A stretch of 64,000 nucleotides of DNA from assembly GCF_000021725.1 (NCBI RefSeq), contig NC_012115.1:1193408-1257407 (forward strand), in the 5' to 3' direction. Positions 45,973 through 54,028 of the stretch are shown piece after piece. The notes under the pieces were generated by a model. The model saw nothing but the letters and a program-made list of their open reading frames with translations, was not told the DNA's origin and did no database searches. The stretch comes from Nautilia profundicola AmH (GTDB lineage: Bacteria > Campylobacterota > Campylobacteria > Campylobacterales > Nautiliaceae). The position numbers were made by a program, and so were the translations under genes. Position 1 is the stretch's first letter. Every line of letters starts with the position of its first letter.

Positions 45973-45991
45973 TTTAGTGTCTGTCACTTAA
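45973..45991. repeat. Intergenic palindrome, copy 6
   Basis: TTTAGTGTCTGTCACTTAA: GTG-TCTGT-CAC core, on one side of tRNA-Sec. Confidence 0.65.
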
Positions 45992-46057
45992 ACACAATGT
46001 TATAGTAAGCATATCCTATGTATGTATAATAAAATTATTAATTATTATATTTAGCAA

Positions 46058-46075
46058 ATTGTGCCTGACACTATT
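46058..46075. repeat. Intergenic palindrome, copy 7
   Basis: ATTGTGCCTGACACTATT: GTG-CCTGA-CAC core, nine bases from the 3' end of tRNA-Sec. Confidence 0.6.
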
Positions 46076-46083
46076 ATAAAAAA

Positions 46084-46182
46084 TGGCGGAAGGGGGAAGG
46101 AATCGAACCTTCCGGGCAGACAGTCACCTGCCGCCCCACCGGGTTTGAAGCCCGGGGTGTCCACCAGGATCACATCCCCTCC
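46084..46182 (-). tRNA. selC: tRNA-Sec (anticodon TCA)
   Basis: A 99-base tRNA on the minus strand. Its 5' end GGAGGGGA pairs with CCCCTTCC next to the discriminator base and an encoded CCA at 46086-46084. The anticodon loop CTTCAAA gives anticodon TCA (46148-46146), which reads UGA. A long variable arm of paired GGCGGCAGGT.../...GTCTGCC type and a 5-bp T stem (GAAGG-TTCGATT-CCTTC) match selenocysteine tRNA architecture, with an 8+5 acceptor-T helix. It is the decoder for fdhA, served by SelA and SelB. Confidence 0.95.
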
Positions 46183-46311
46183 AAATAGGAATATAATAAT
46201 ATCATATTTTTAAAAAATAAAAAAATGAATAAACAATCATCTTCTAAAATAGTAACAAAAACTTATAACAAACACAAAATTTTTCTTATATTTACCTTTT
46301 TTGTGAACTCT

Positions 46312-46317
46312 TATAAT
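46312..46317 (+). promoter_or_regulatory. -10 element of the first secreted paralogue
   Basis: Perfect TATAAT 33 bases ahead of the ATG at 46351. No clear -35. Confidence 0.35.
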
Positions 46318-46350
46318 AAAATTTAATGAAATTAAAAAAAAGGAGCTTAA

Positions 46351-46695
46351 ATGAAATTTTCAAAAATCGCATTAGCGGCATTATTAGCAGGAGGATTATT
46401 CGTATCAACTGCATCAGCAGATTACAATAAAGGGTTTAAATATTACAACAAATACGTAAAGAAAAAATCTGGTATTAAATCAACACAACTAATTAAGATT
46501 TTAGGTGTAAAAAACGTTGATGAATTAAAAGAACTTTTTAAAGACAACGGTAAAGGCCTAATAGAAAAATTAAAAGCGGCTGGAAAAGATAAAGCAGCAA
46601 AAGCAATGGAAAAAGTTATAAAAAAAGGAAAATTAAAAGACGTAGAAGATTTTCTAATCGGAATTATGAACGGAAAAATCCCTGCAGGATGCTAA
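46351..46695 (+). CDS. Small secreted helical protein (paralogue A)
   Basis: A 114-residue protein: signal peptide to about residue 23 (ending TASA), mature part DYNKGFKYYNKYVKKKSG, with KILGV and the C-terminal NGKIPAGC. It shares most blocks with the convergent gene at 46790-47134, of the same length. There is no CxxCH haem motif. The single Cys at the C-terminus is absent in its paralogue. A strong AAAGGAG site and terminator bracket it. Not recognised as a named family; periplasmic location is expected. Confidence 0.72.
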   Translation: MKFSKIALAALLAGGLFVSTASADYNKGFKYYNKYVKKKSGIKSTQLIKILGVKNVDELKELFKDNGKGLIEKLKAAGKDKAAKAMEKVIKKGKLKDVEDFLIGIMNGKIPAGC

Positions 46696-46707
46696 TTCCT
46701 GCTTTTT
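46684..46707 (+). terminator. Rho-independent terminator of paralogue A
   Basis: GCAGGA (46684-46689), loop TGCTAAT, TCCTGC (46697-46702), then TTTTT. It overlaps the stop codon. Confidence 0.75.
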
Positions 46708-46722
46708 CCTTTATTTTGTGTA

Positions 46723-46739
46723 TCAGTGCCAGACACTGT
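46723..46739. repeat. Intergenic palindrome, copy 8
   Basis: TCAGTGCCAGACACTGT: CAGTG-CCAGA-CACTG, perfect 5-bp arms, between the two convergent paralogues. Confidence 0.65.
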
Positions 46740-46747
46740 TATTAATA

Positions 46748-46777
46748 ATAAAAAAACGTAAGGCACACCCTGTGCCC
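46748..46777 (-). terminator. Rho-independent terminator of paralogue B
   Basis: On the minus strand GGGCACA-GGG-TGTGCC is followed by a seven-base T tract; on the plus strand this is the A run at 46750-46756 and the stem at 46761-46777. Confidence 0.75.
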
Positions 46778-46789
46778 TCATTAGCGTTA

Positions 46790-47134
46790 TCAGCCAGCTG
46801 GAATTTTACCGTTAAGAATACCTACTAAGAAATCTTCTAAATCTTTAAGTTTATGTTTCTTAGCGATTTTCTCAACAGCTTTTGCAGCTTTTTTATGGCC
46901 GCTTTTTTCAAGTTTTTCAATAAGTGGTTTTGCATTATCTTTAAATAATGCTTCAAGTTGATCCGGTGTTTGAACTCCTAAAATTTTAGGGAATTCACTA
47001 CCTTTGATTCCTGATGCTTTTTTTACATATTTTTGATAATACTTGAACCCTTTGTTGTAGTCGGCCATTGCTACACTAGCGCTGACACTTGCAAGTAGCA
47101 AACCTGCTACAACCATTTTTGCAAAGCGTCTCAT
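46790..47134 (-). CDS. Small secreted helical protein (paralogue B)
   Basis: A 114-residue protein: signal to about residue 24 (VSASVAMA), then DYNKGFKYYQKYVKKASG, KILGV, and a C-terminal VGILNGKIPAG. I use the ATG at 47134 behind AAAGGAG rather than an in-frame 47176 start. It pairs block by block with paralogue A and points toward it, so the two genes form an inverted duplication. An 11-bp inverted repeat lies just upstream of the ribosome site. Confidence 0.72.
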   Translation of the reverse strand: MRRFAKMVVAGLLLASVSASVAMADYNKGFKYYQKYVKKASGIKGSEFPKILGVQTPDQLEALFKDNAKPLIEKLEKSGHKKAAKAVEKIAKKHKLKDLEDFLVGILNGKIPAG

Positions 47135-47155
47135 TTGCTCTCCTTTAATGAATAT

Positions 47156-47186
47156 AGGTTCATTTAAAATACACATAAATGAACCT
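47156..47186 (-). promoter_or_regulatory. 31-bp dyad in the leader of paralogue B
   Basis: Arms AGGTTCATTTA (47156-47166) and TAAATGAACCT (47176-47186) are perfectly complementary around a 9-base spacer. On the minus strand a TATAAT at 47200-47195 lies upstream, so the dyad would occupy the first 30 bases of the transcript: either an operator at the start site or a 5' stabilising stem-loop. Confidence 0.55.
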
Positions 47187-47290
47187 TCATTGCAATTATA
47201 AATCTCAAACCTTAAAGAAAACTTAATATAAGATTAAATTATAAAGTATTTTTAGTTTATTTAGCAGAGCAGTTCTGTCACATAATTATA

Positions 47291-47319
47291 TTGACATTAA
47301 AATTTTATTAAGTTAAAAT
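47291..47319 (+). promoter_or_regulatory. Sigma70-type promoter of thrS-infC
   Basis: Perfect TTGACA (47291-47296), 17-base spacer, TAAAAT (47314-47319). Confidence 0.6.
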
Positions 47320-47357
47320 TCAACTAAAAAAGGAGAATGCAATAAATAAGGAGACTC

Positions 47358-47438
47358 TTGAATAATATATATTCCCCATATCTACAAAACAAAAATCCTC
47401 ATTTACACAATTCTTCATTATATATAAAGGAATTTTAA
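47358..47438 (+). CDS. Possible 26-residue leader ORF overlapping the thrS start
   Basis: A TTG at 47358, four bases after an AAGGAG, opens a 26-codon frame. Its TAA overlaps the thrS ATG by one base (TAATG). The peptide is Asn/Tyr/Leu-rich and has no threonine, so a threonine attenuator is unlikely. It could couple ribosome flow into thrS, or be a chance frame in a leader. Low confidence. Confidence 0.3.
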   Translation: MNNIYSPYLQNKNPHLHNSSLYIKEF

Positions 47439-49273
47439 TGCAACAAGATGTTATTGCTTTAAAAATAGACGATAAAATTATTGATTTACAGACAGCGGAA
47501 GCTCAAGGTATTGAAGGTGGTGAACCGGTTTACTTTGATAATTCACCCGAAGCTCTTGAAGTTATAAGACATTCGGCTGCACATTTAATGGCTCAGGCTA
47601 TTAAAGAGCTGTATCCGGAAGCCAAATTTTATGTTGGTCCGACTATTGAAAACGGTTTTTATTACGATCTGAAAACCGAAACACCAATTACGGATAAAGA
47701 CCTGAAAAATATAGAAAAGAAAATGAAAGCCCTTGCCAAAAAGAAATTTGATATTACAAGATATGAAATTTCAATGGAAGAAGCAAGGGAAAAATTTAAA
47801 AACGACGAACTTAAACAAGCCGTACTTGATATGATTCCGGGTGATACCGTTTCGATTTACAAACAGGGAGATTTTGAAGATTTATGCCGCGGTCCTCATG
47901 TACCGAACACAAAATATCTTCATAACGTAAAACTTCAAAAAGTTGCAGGCGCATACTTAGGCGGCGATTCTAAAAACGAAATGCTAACCCGTGTTTACGG
48001 TACAGCATTCGCCACAAAAGAAGCACTACAGGAATATCTAAAAATGCTTGAAGAAGCGGCAAAAAGGGATCACAGAAAACTTGGAACCGAGCTTGAGCTT
48101 TGGATGTTTGACGAAGAAGTGGGAGCCGGTATGCCTATATGGCTTCCAAACGGTGCACTTCTTAGAGGAAACCTTGAAAAACTGCTCTATTCCGCACACA
48201 TCAGACGCGAATATCTGCCTGTAAGAGGTCCTGAACTTCTAAGAAGTCATATGTGGAAGATTTCTGGACACTACTATAACTACAAAGAAAACATGTACTT
48301 TACTGAAATAGAAAACGATGATCCGGAAAAACCTGCTGACGAATACGGTATTAAACCTATGAACTGTTTAGCCCACGTTAAAATTTTCGGACATAAGGTT
48401 AGAAGTTATAAAGAACTTCCTCTTAGACTTTTTGAATTCGGAACAGTCCACAGACATGAAAAAAGCGGCGTACTTCACGGACTGCTAAGAGTTAGGGAAT
48501 TTACTCAGGATGACGCACATATATTCTGTAGACCTGACCAGATTGAAGAGGAAGTTATTAAGGTACTTGAATTTGTTGATTCAATTATGGAGAGATTCGG
48601 ATTTAATTATGAAATGGAAATCTCCACAAGACCTGAAAAATCAATCGGAAGCGACGAAATATGGGAAAAAGCTACCGAATCGCTTAAAAAAGCCCTTAAT
48701 TCACTCAACAGAGAATACGGAATCGACGAAGGCGGTGGAGCGTTCTATGGTCCTAAAATCGATATCAAAATCACTGACGCGATAGGCAGAAAATGGCAGT
48801 GCGGAACTATTCAGGTGGACTTCAATCTTCCGGAAAGATTCGACATCACATACGTGGATGAAAATAACGAAAGAGTAAGACCTGTAATGATTCATAGAGC
48901 CATTATAGGAAGTTTTGAAAGATTCATAGCGATTCTTACAGAACATTACGCAGGTGAATTCCCGACATTCATAGCACCTATAAAAGCCATATTCGTACCT
49001 ATTGCGGAATCACACGTTGAATATGCCAAAAAGCTTCAAAAAGAGCTTCTTGAAGCCGATATTAATACTGAAATATTCGCAAGCAACGATTCGCTAAACA
49101 AAAGAATCAGAAATGCTGAAAAAAGAAGAGTCGGTTATGTTGTAATCATCGGTGATGAAGAGGTTGAAACCGGAACAGTTGCCATCAGAGACAGAAAAAA
49201 AAGAGAACAATACAAAATGACAAAAGGAGAATTTGTGGAAATGATCAAAAACTTAAGCGAGGTTAAACTATGA
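47438..49273 (+). CDS. thrS: Threonyl-tRNA synthetase
   Basis: A 611-residue class II synthetase. The editing/N2 domain has HSAAHLMAQA near 50, with later zinc-type GDFEDLCRGPH. The catalytic core has MNCLAHV, RLFEFGTVHRHEKSG and YGPKIDIKI, and the anticodon domain follows. The N-terminal TGS domain appears shortened compared with E. coli (about 640 residues), as usual in Campylobacterota. The stop overlaps infC by 4 bases. Confidence 0.96.
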   Translation: MQQDVIALKIDDKIIDLQTAEAQGIEGGEPVYFDNSPEALEVIRHSAAHLMAQAIKELYPEAKFYVGPTIENGFYYDLKTETPITDKDLKNIEKKMKALAKKKFDITRYEISMEEAREKFKNDELKQAVLDMIPGDTVSIYKQGDFEDLCRGPHVPNTKYLHNVKLQKVAGAYLGGDSKNEMLTRVYGTAFATKEALQEYLKMLEEAAKRDHRKLGTELELWMFDEEVGAGMPIWLPNGALLRGNLEKLLYSAHIRREYLPVRGPELLRSHMWKISGHYYNYKENMYFTEIENDDPEKPADEYGIKPMNCLAHVKIFGHKVRSYKELPLRLFEFGTVHRHEKSGVLHGLLRVREFTQDDAHIFCRPDQIEEEVIKVLEFVDSIMERFGFNYEMEISTRPEKSIGSDEIWEKATESLKKALNSLNREYGIDEGGGAFYGPKIDIKITDAIGRKWQCGTIQVDFNLPERFDITYVDENNERVRPVMIHRAIIGSFERFIAILTEHYAGEFPTFIAPIKAIFVPIAESHVEYAKKLQKELLEADINTEIFASNDSLNKRIRNAEKRRVGYVVIIGDEEVETGTVAIRDRKKREQYKMTKGEFVEMIKNLSEVKL

Positions 49274-49806
49274 GTAAAAAAGAAGAAAAAGTACTAATTA
49301 ACGAAGAAATTGTTGATTTAACAGACAGAGTAAGACTTGTTGACGGAGAAGGTGAACCTAAAATCGTTGACTCAAGTAAAGCTCTTGAAATTGCATATAA
49401 CAAAGGTCTTGACTTAGTTCTTGTTGCACCTAACGCAAACCCGCCTGTTGCAAAAGTAATGGATTACGGAAAATATAAATATGAACAGGAAAAAAAGAAA
49501 AAAGAAGCTAAGAAAAAACAAGTTAAAATTGAAGTTAAAGAAATAAAATTTACATCAAAAATACAGGAAAACGACATAAACTATAAAGTAAAACACATAA
49601 AAGAATTCCTTGAAAAAGGAAAACACGTTAAACTAAGGGTATTTTTAAGAGGAAGAGAACTTGCTACACCTGAGAAAGGCTTTGAAGTAATAAACAAAGT
49701 ATGGGATATGATAAGCGATGTTGCAGAAAAACAAAACGAACCTAAATTAGAAGGAAACTATATTAACCTTTTAGTTACTCCTATAAAGAAAAAAATAAAA
49801 AAATAA
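49270..49806 (+). CDS. infC: Translation initiation factor IF-3
   Basis: A 178-residue factor that keeps the 30S subunit free and proofreads start codons. N-domain (LINEEIVDLTDRVRLVD), lysine-rich linker near 75-90, C-domain (VKEIKFTSKIQENDINYKVKHIKEFLEKGKHVKL). The start is ATG overlapping the thrS stop by 4 bases, not the rare AUU used in E. coli for autoregulation. It is not followed by rpmI-rplT, as in other Campylobacterota. Confidence 0.95.
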   Translation: MSKKEEKVLINEEIVDLTDRVRLVDGEGEPKIVDSSKALEIAYNKGLDLVLVAPNANPPVAKVMDYGKYKYEQEKKKKEAKKKQVKIEVKEIKFTSKIQENDINYKVKHIKEFLEKGKHVKLRVFLRGRELATPEKGFEVINKVWDMISDVAEKQNEPKLEGNYINLLVTPIKKKIKK

Positions 49807-49892
49807 CACCTTCCTTCTATTTTTTAATATCTTTTTTCCTTTTTAAATATAAAATATGCTAATATATTGATTATTAAATAAAAAGGCGTTTA

Positions 49893-51128
49893 ATGCTACC
49901 GCATAATAAAAAACTATTAATATACATCGCCGTATTGTTTATAATCCTCTATTCAATAATAACTGTATCGTTTTATTATATTTTAAAAAATATTGCAATA
50001 AATCAAAATGAAAAAAAACTTCATAATATTTTATTATACGAACAAGCCCAGAAAAACTATATAGATAAATATCAAAAAAAATATATCTACTACTTACAAA
50101 GTAAAAACGCATTACCTAAAGATTTTTTCGACCCGGTATTAATGTCCGCTACTTTTATTACCAGACAGACATTAGAAGAATACAACAAATTAAGAAAACA
50201 AGAAAACCTACCTCTTATAAAATATAAGATAGCTTCAGACAACCCGAGAAACCCGATAAACAAAGCAGATGAATTTGAATTAAAGATATTAGACAAATTC
50301 AACAAAAAAGAAATAGATATTTTTTCTAAAAAAATGAAAATAAACGGTAAAGATTATATTTATTACGCTATTCCTGTAGTTCCGAACAATAAAACATGTA
50401 TGAAATGTCACAGCGATCCAAACCTTGCACCAAAAGATTTAATAAAAAAATATGGTGACAAAGCAGGATTTCATGAAAAAATTGGGCATATCAGGGCACT
50501 TTTGTCACTTACGCTGCCGTTAGAAGAAGAATATGCATTAATTAAAAAAATAAGTATGATTTTTAACATTATATTATTAGGACTGTTTATATTTACATAT
50601 ATAATCATCTATTTAATCATTCTAAAACTTGATAAAAAAGATAAACAGATTATAGAAAGCTCATATATTGATGAATTAACTCAAATATTTAACAGAAAAA
50701 AATTTAATACAGACATAAAAAACAACATCAAAAATTCAGATACGCAAACACCTTATCTTATGTTAATCGATATAGATCATTTTAAAAAAATTAACGACAC
50801 TCATGGACATCCGGTAGGAGATTATGTATTAGAACAATTAAGCAAACTTATTTCAGATAATATAAGAAGCAATGACAAGTTTTATAGAATAGGAGGAGAA
50901 GAGTTTGCAATTATTTCCAATCAGAAAAGTAATGAAGATGAAATGAAATTTGCTGAAAAAATTAAAAAAATAATTGAAAATTATAATTTCGAAAAAGCGG
51001 GAGACATTACTATAAGTATAGGATTTACGAAATACCAACCGAACGAATCGTATCATAAATGGTATAAAAGGGCTGATGAAGCATTATATGAAGCTAAAAA
51101 AACAAGAAATACAATTGTAGAGAAATAA
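49893..51128 (+). CDS. Diguanylate cyclase with periplasmic DUF3365-type haem c domain
   Basis: A 411-residue membrane sensor. TM1 lies at about 8-31 and TM2 at about 221-244. The periplasmic part (about 32-220) resembles the Tll0287/DUF3365 domain and contains a c-type haem motif CMKCH at 169-173, followed by SDPNLAP. The cytoplasmic GGDEF domain has GGEEF at 334-338 and an RSND inhibitory site at 325-328, so it should be active. A covalently bound haem implies sensing of redox state or a gas. The gene converges with fliY and ends one base from its end. Confidence 0.88.
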   Translation: MLPHNKKLLIYIAVLFIILYSIITVSFYYILKNIAINQNEKKLHNILLYEQAQKNYIDKYQKKYIYYLQSKNALPKDFFDPVLMSATFITRQTLEEYNKLRKQENLPLIKYKIASDNPRNPINKADEFELKILDKFNKKEIDIFSKKMKINGKDYIYYAIPVVPNNKTCMKCHSDPNLAPKDLIKKYGDKAGFHEKIGHIRALLSLTLPLEEEYALIKKISMIFNIILLGLFIFTYIIIYLIILKLDKKDKQIIESSYIDELTQIFNRKKFNTDIKNNIKNSDTQTPYLMLIDIDHFKKINDTHGHPVGDYVLEQLSKLISDNIRSNDKFYRIGGEEFAIISNQKSNEDEMKFAEKIKKIIENYNFEKAGDITISIGFTKYQPNESYHKWYKRADEALYEAKKTRNTIVEK

Positions 51129-51129
51129 A

Positions 51130-51942
51130 TTACTTCTTAAGTGAATTCAGTCTTTCTTCCCTGCTTCCAATAGATGTAATCTGAATACCGAAGTTTCCGT
51201 CGACTATTACAACCTCGCCCTCACCTATTTTTTTGTCTTCAATTAATATATCAAGCGGTTCTTTTGCAAGCTGATTAAGTTCTACAATACTTCCTATATC
51301 CATACCTATTACATCTTTTAAAAGCATTATTTTGCTGCCTATTCTGACTCTAAGCTGTAATTTAATATCAAGAAGCATTTCAAGATTTTTCATCTCACCT
51401 TTCAATTCTACAGCTTTTGAAGGTGTGCTGCTTCCTTCCGATTTTGTAGAAGGGTTTAAAATATCATAAACACTTTCATCAAAAACAACTTGGCAAACTT
51501 TAACAACATCATTTACTTTACATTCCATATTAATAGCATACGCATATTCGCTTATATCTTCTTCTTTATCAACCGCAAATACATTTGCAATTTCAAAATC
51601 AAGATTAGGCATGTTGTCCTGTGCGCCAAGTGTTGTTTTAAGAGCTCCGAAAACATTAGAAATAATTTCTTTTATAGCATCTAAATCGTCATCATTTAAC
51701 TCTGTTTTAGGTGTTCCTTCTCCTGCAAGCATTAAATCTCCAAGAGCCGTGGCAATTTCTGCCGGAATTAAAAACAGTATTTCACCTTTCGGTTTTACTC
51801 TTATAACAATTTTTGCATAAGGCGGTTTTGTAGGTCCGAGGTCTCTTGTTTCAGATAAAATTGATATTTCAGGAGCTATTCCTATCAAACCTTCAATAGT
51901 CGATTTTATTTCATTTATTAGTAACTCTTTAAACTCATTCAC
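51130..51942 (-). CDS. fliY: Flagellar motor switch protein FliY
   Basis: A 270-residue switch-complex protein. The N-terminal half has a CheC/FliY-like fold region (LNDDDLDAIKEIISNVFGALKTTL near 85-110). The C-terminal SpoA/FliN domain (LEMLLDIKLQLRVRIGSKIMLLKDV) starts near 190. It is longer than FliN, as for campylobacterotal FliY. It overlaps fliM by 8 bases and is the last gene of the operon. Confidence 0.92.
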   Translation of the reverse strand: MNEFKELLINEIKSTIEGLIGIAPEISILSETRDLGPTKPPYAKIVIRVKPKGEILFLIPAEIATALGDLMLAGEGTPKTELNDDDLDAIKEIISNVFGALKTTLGAQDNMPNLDFEIANVFAVDKEEDISEYAYAINMECKVNDVVKVCQVVFDESVYDILNPSTKSEGSSTPSKAVELKGEMKNLEMLLDIKLQLRVRIGSKIMLLKDVIGMDIGSIVELNQLAKEPLDILIEDKKIGEGEVVIVDGNFGIQITSIGSREERLNSLKK

Positions 51943-53005
51943 TTTCTTCTCCTGTTATTTGCTCAAGTCTTTCTTTACGTTTCTGCTCAAGTTTTTGCAA
52001 GATTTCTTTAATCTCATCATGCTCGGTTTTTAATATTTCTTTGATTTTTATACTTCTTCTGTATCTTCTTACACCGAATTCGGCTATAAATTTCTCTCTT
52101 CCGTCTACTTTTACAATTACTGTGTCATCCGCAGGACGATTAAGCTTAATTATATCACCAACTTCCAAATCGAGTACTTGTTTCATATTAAGTTCGGCAT
52201 ATCCCAAAACAGCTTCAAGCTCAATTTTAGCTCCTCTAAGAAGCGCTCTAAGCTCTTTATTCCTTGATTTTCTACCGCTTGTTTCATTAAGCATCAAATC
52301 TCTATTCGCAAGTCTCGGTAGTAATGATTCAATTGTAATAACAGGATAACATATATTCATCATACCGCTTGTCTGACCGATGATTATTTCCATAATCACC
52401 ATAATAACAATTTCGTTTTGCGCAACAATTTGTACAACATTAGGGCTTGATTCTTTTGCCTCTATTATAGGATATAAATCCATAATAGGAGACCATACCT
52501 CTTTCATATTTTGGGTTACGACTTTTAATATCTGATCAAGGAGATTCAGTTCTATATCGGTAAATTCCCTCGTAGTTTCAAAAGGAGCGCCGCTACCACC
52601 AAGTAATCTGTCTATCATAGGAAAAACAATAGAAGGATTTAGTTCTATTACACCTTTCCCATCAAGCGGTTTTAATGAAAAAACGTTAAATGACGTAGGA
52701 CTCGGCAGACTCATGAGAAATTCACCGTATGTCATCTGATCCACCGAATGCAGTTGTATTTCAACTATACTTCTCATTAATGAAGAAATATCGCTTGCAA
52801 GACTTCGTGCCATCTTATCATGAATTGCGCGAATTGAACGAAGCTGTTCTTTGCTTACCCTGTTCGGACGTTTAAAGTCGTAAAGAGTAATTTGTCTGTT
52901 ATCAAGTATATCGGATGCTTTGTCAAGCTCGTCCGGTGCTATATCTTCTTCTTCAACAACTTCAAGTAGCGCGTCGATTTCTTCTTGTGATAAAATATCA
53001 GCCAT
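51935..53005 (-). CDS. fliM: Flagellar motor switch protein FliM
   Basis: A 356-residue C-ring protein. The N-terminal LSQEEIDALL is the CheY-P binding segment. The middle domain has PLDGKGVIELNPSIVFPMIDRLLGG and the C-terminal SpoA domain has KQVLDLEVGDIIKLNRPAD. It overlaps fliA by 8 bases. Confidence 0.95.
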   Translation of the reverse strand: MADILSQEEIDALLEVVEEEDIAPDELDKASDILDNRQITLYDFKRPNRVSKEQLRSIRAIHDKMARSLASDISSLMRSIVEIQLHSVDQMTYGEFLMSLPSPTSFNVFSLKPLDGKGVIELNPSIVFPMIDRLLGGSGAPFETTREFTDIELNLLDQILKVVTQNMKEVWSPIMDLYPIIEAKESSPNVVQIVAQNEIVIMVIMEIIIGQTSGMMNICYPVITIESLLPRLANRDLMLNETSGRKSRNKELRALLRGAKIELEAVLGYAELNMKQVLDLEVGDIIKLNRPADDTVIVKVDGREKFIAEFGVRRYRRSIKIKEILKTEHDEIKEILQKLEQKRKERLEQITGEESE

Positions 53006-53687
53006 TTAGCTCTTTCCTTAATTTTTTAATTACATTTTTGTGGATTTGCGAAATCCTGCTTTCGGTTACACCTAAAATTTCACTTATTTCTTTTAATGAC
53101 AACTCTTCAAAATAGTATAACTGTATAATAAGCTGTTCTTTTTCGGTCATTGTTTTTAAAACTTTTTTTATTGTTTCTATAAGTTCTTCTTCTTCAATTT
53201 TCAGGCTTACATTATCAAAAAAATTCATCTGTTCTTCAATCGGCATAACATTGTATATTTCACTCGCATTTTTAGCACGTCTTACTTTTTCTACTTCTAT
53301 ACCTAATATATCGGCAATATATTCATCATCCGGTTCAATATCATGCTCAGCCTGATAACTTTCTACAATCTTTTCAATATCTTTTATGATTTTTCTATCG
53401 CTTCTACTAACAGTATCCAAGCTTCTAAGAAAGTCCAGCATACTGCCGTAAATTCTTTTTTGTGCATATCCCCAAAAATTATCATTCTGTTTAGGATCGT
53501 ACCTTCTTGCTAATTTTACAAGCTCTTCCAAGCCAATAGACACCAGGTCATTAAATTCCACGCTGCTTGGAAGCCTTTCTTTTAATCTTGCAGCCATTGC
53601 TTTTACAGCAGGCATATAATCAACGGCTAATTCGTCTCTGTAAGTTTTTAAATTTTCCTCATAAGGGTTACTCAATGTCTGTGTCAT
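52998..53687 (-). CDS. fliA: Flagellar sigma factor sigma-28
   Basis: A 229-residue RNA polymerase sigma factor for late flagellar genes. Region 2: YMPAVKAMAARLKERL... FNDLVSIGLEELVKLARRYDP. Region 4: LSLKEISEILGVTESRISQIHKNVIKKLR. It overlaps fliM by 8 bases and the upstream small membrane gene by 4 bases. Confidence 0.95.
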   Translation of the reverse strand: MTQTLSNPYEENLKTYRDELAVDYMPAVKAMAARLKERLPSSVEFNDLVSIGLEELVKLARRYDPKQNDNFWGYAQKRIYGSMLDFLRSLDTVSRSDRKIIKDIEKIVESYQAEHDIEPDDEYIADILGIEVEKVRRAKNASEIYNVMPIEEQMNFFDNVSLKIEEEELIETIKKVLKTMTEKEQLIIQLYYFEELSLKEISEILGVTESRISQIHKNVIKKLRKELNG

Positions 53688-54019
53688 GATTTATTCTTTA
53701 ATAGTTTTAGTTCTTCTTCTTCTACTTGTTTGATAAATTCATAACTCTCAAGTATAAAATCTTCTTTTTTCTCAAGTTCTTTAATTTGAATATCTAAAAT
53801 TTCATCAATCTCATGTTTGTTAAAATAGATAACTTTTTTGATATCTAAATATTTTATAAAGAATGTAACTGTCGCTAAACCTAATAAGTAAAAAATAGCT
53901 GTTATTAATATAGTGGCGTATAAAAATTCTTGAAAATCGAGACTATGCAGAATAGAAAATATTATACCTATAAAAAATCCGCAAGAAGCTAAAAAAAAGA
54001 TAAAATTTTCTCCTCTCAT
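53684..54019 (-). CDS. Small membrane protein between flhG and fliA
   Basis: A 111-residue protein with two transmembrane segments (about 6-24 and 33-55) and a charged helical C-terminal tail likely to form a coiled coil. It overlaps fliA by 4 bases and starts 9 bases after flhG. The same position is occupied by a small membrane protein in Campylobacter. The function is unknown; a role in flagellar placement is suggested by location only. Confidence 0.75.
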   Translation of the reverse strand: MRGENFIFFLASCGFFIGIIFSILHSLDFQEFLYATILITAIFYLLGLATVTFFIKYLDIKKVIYFNKHEIDEILDIQIKELEKKEDFILESYEFIKQVEEEELKLLKNKS

Positions 54020-54028
54020 TTTTCACCT

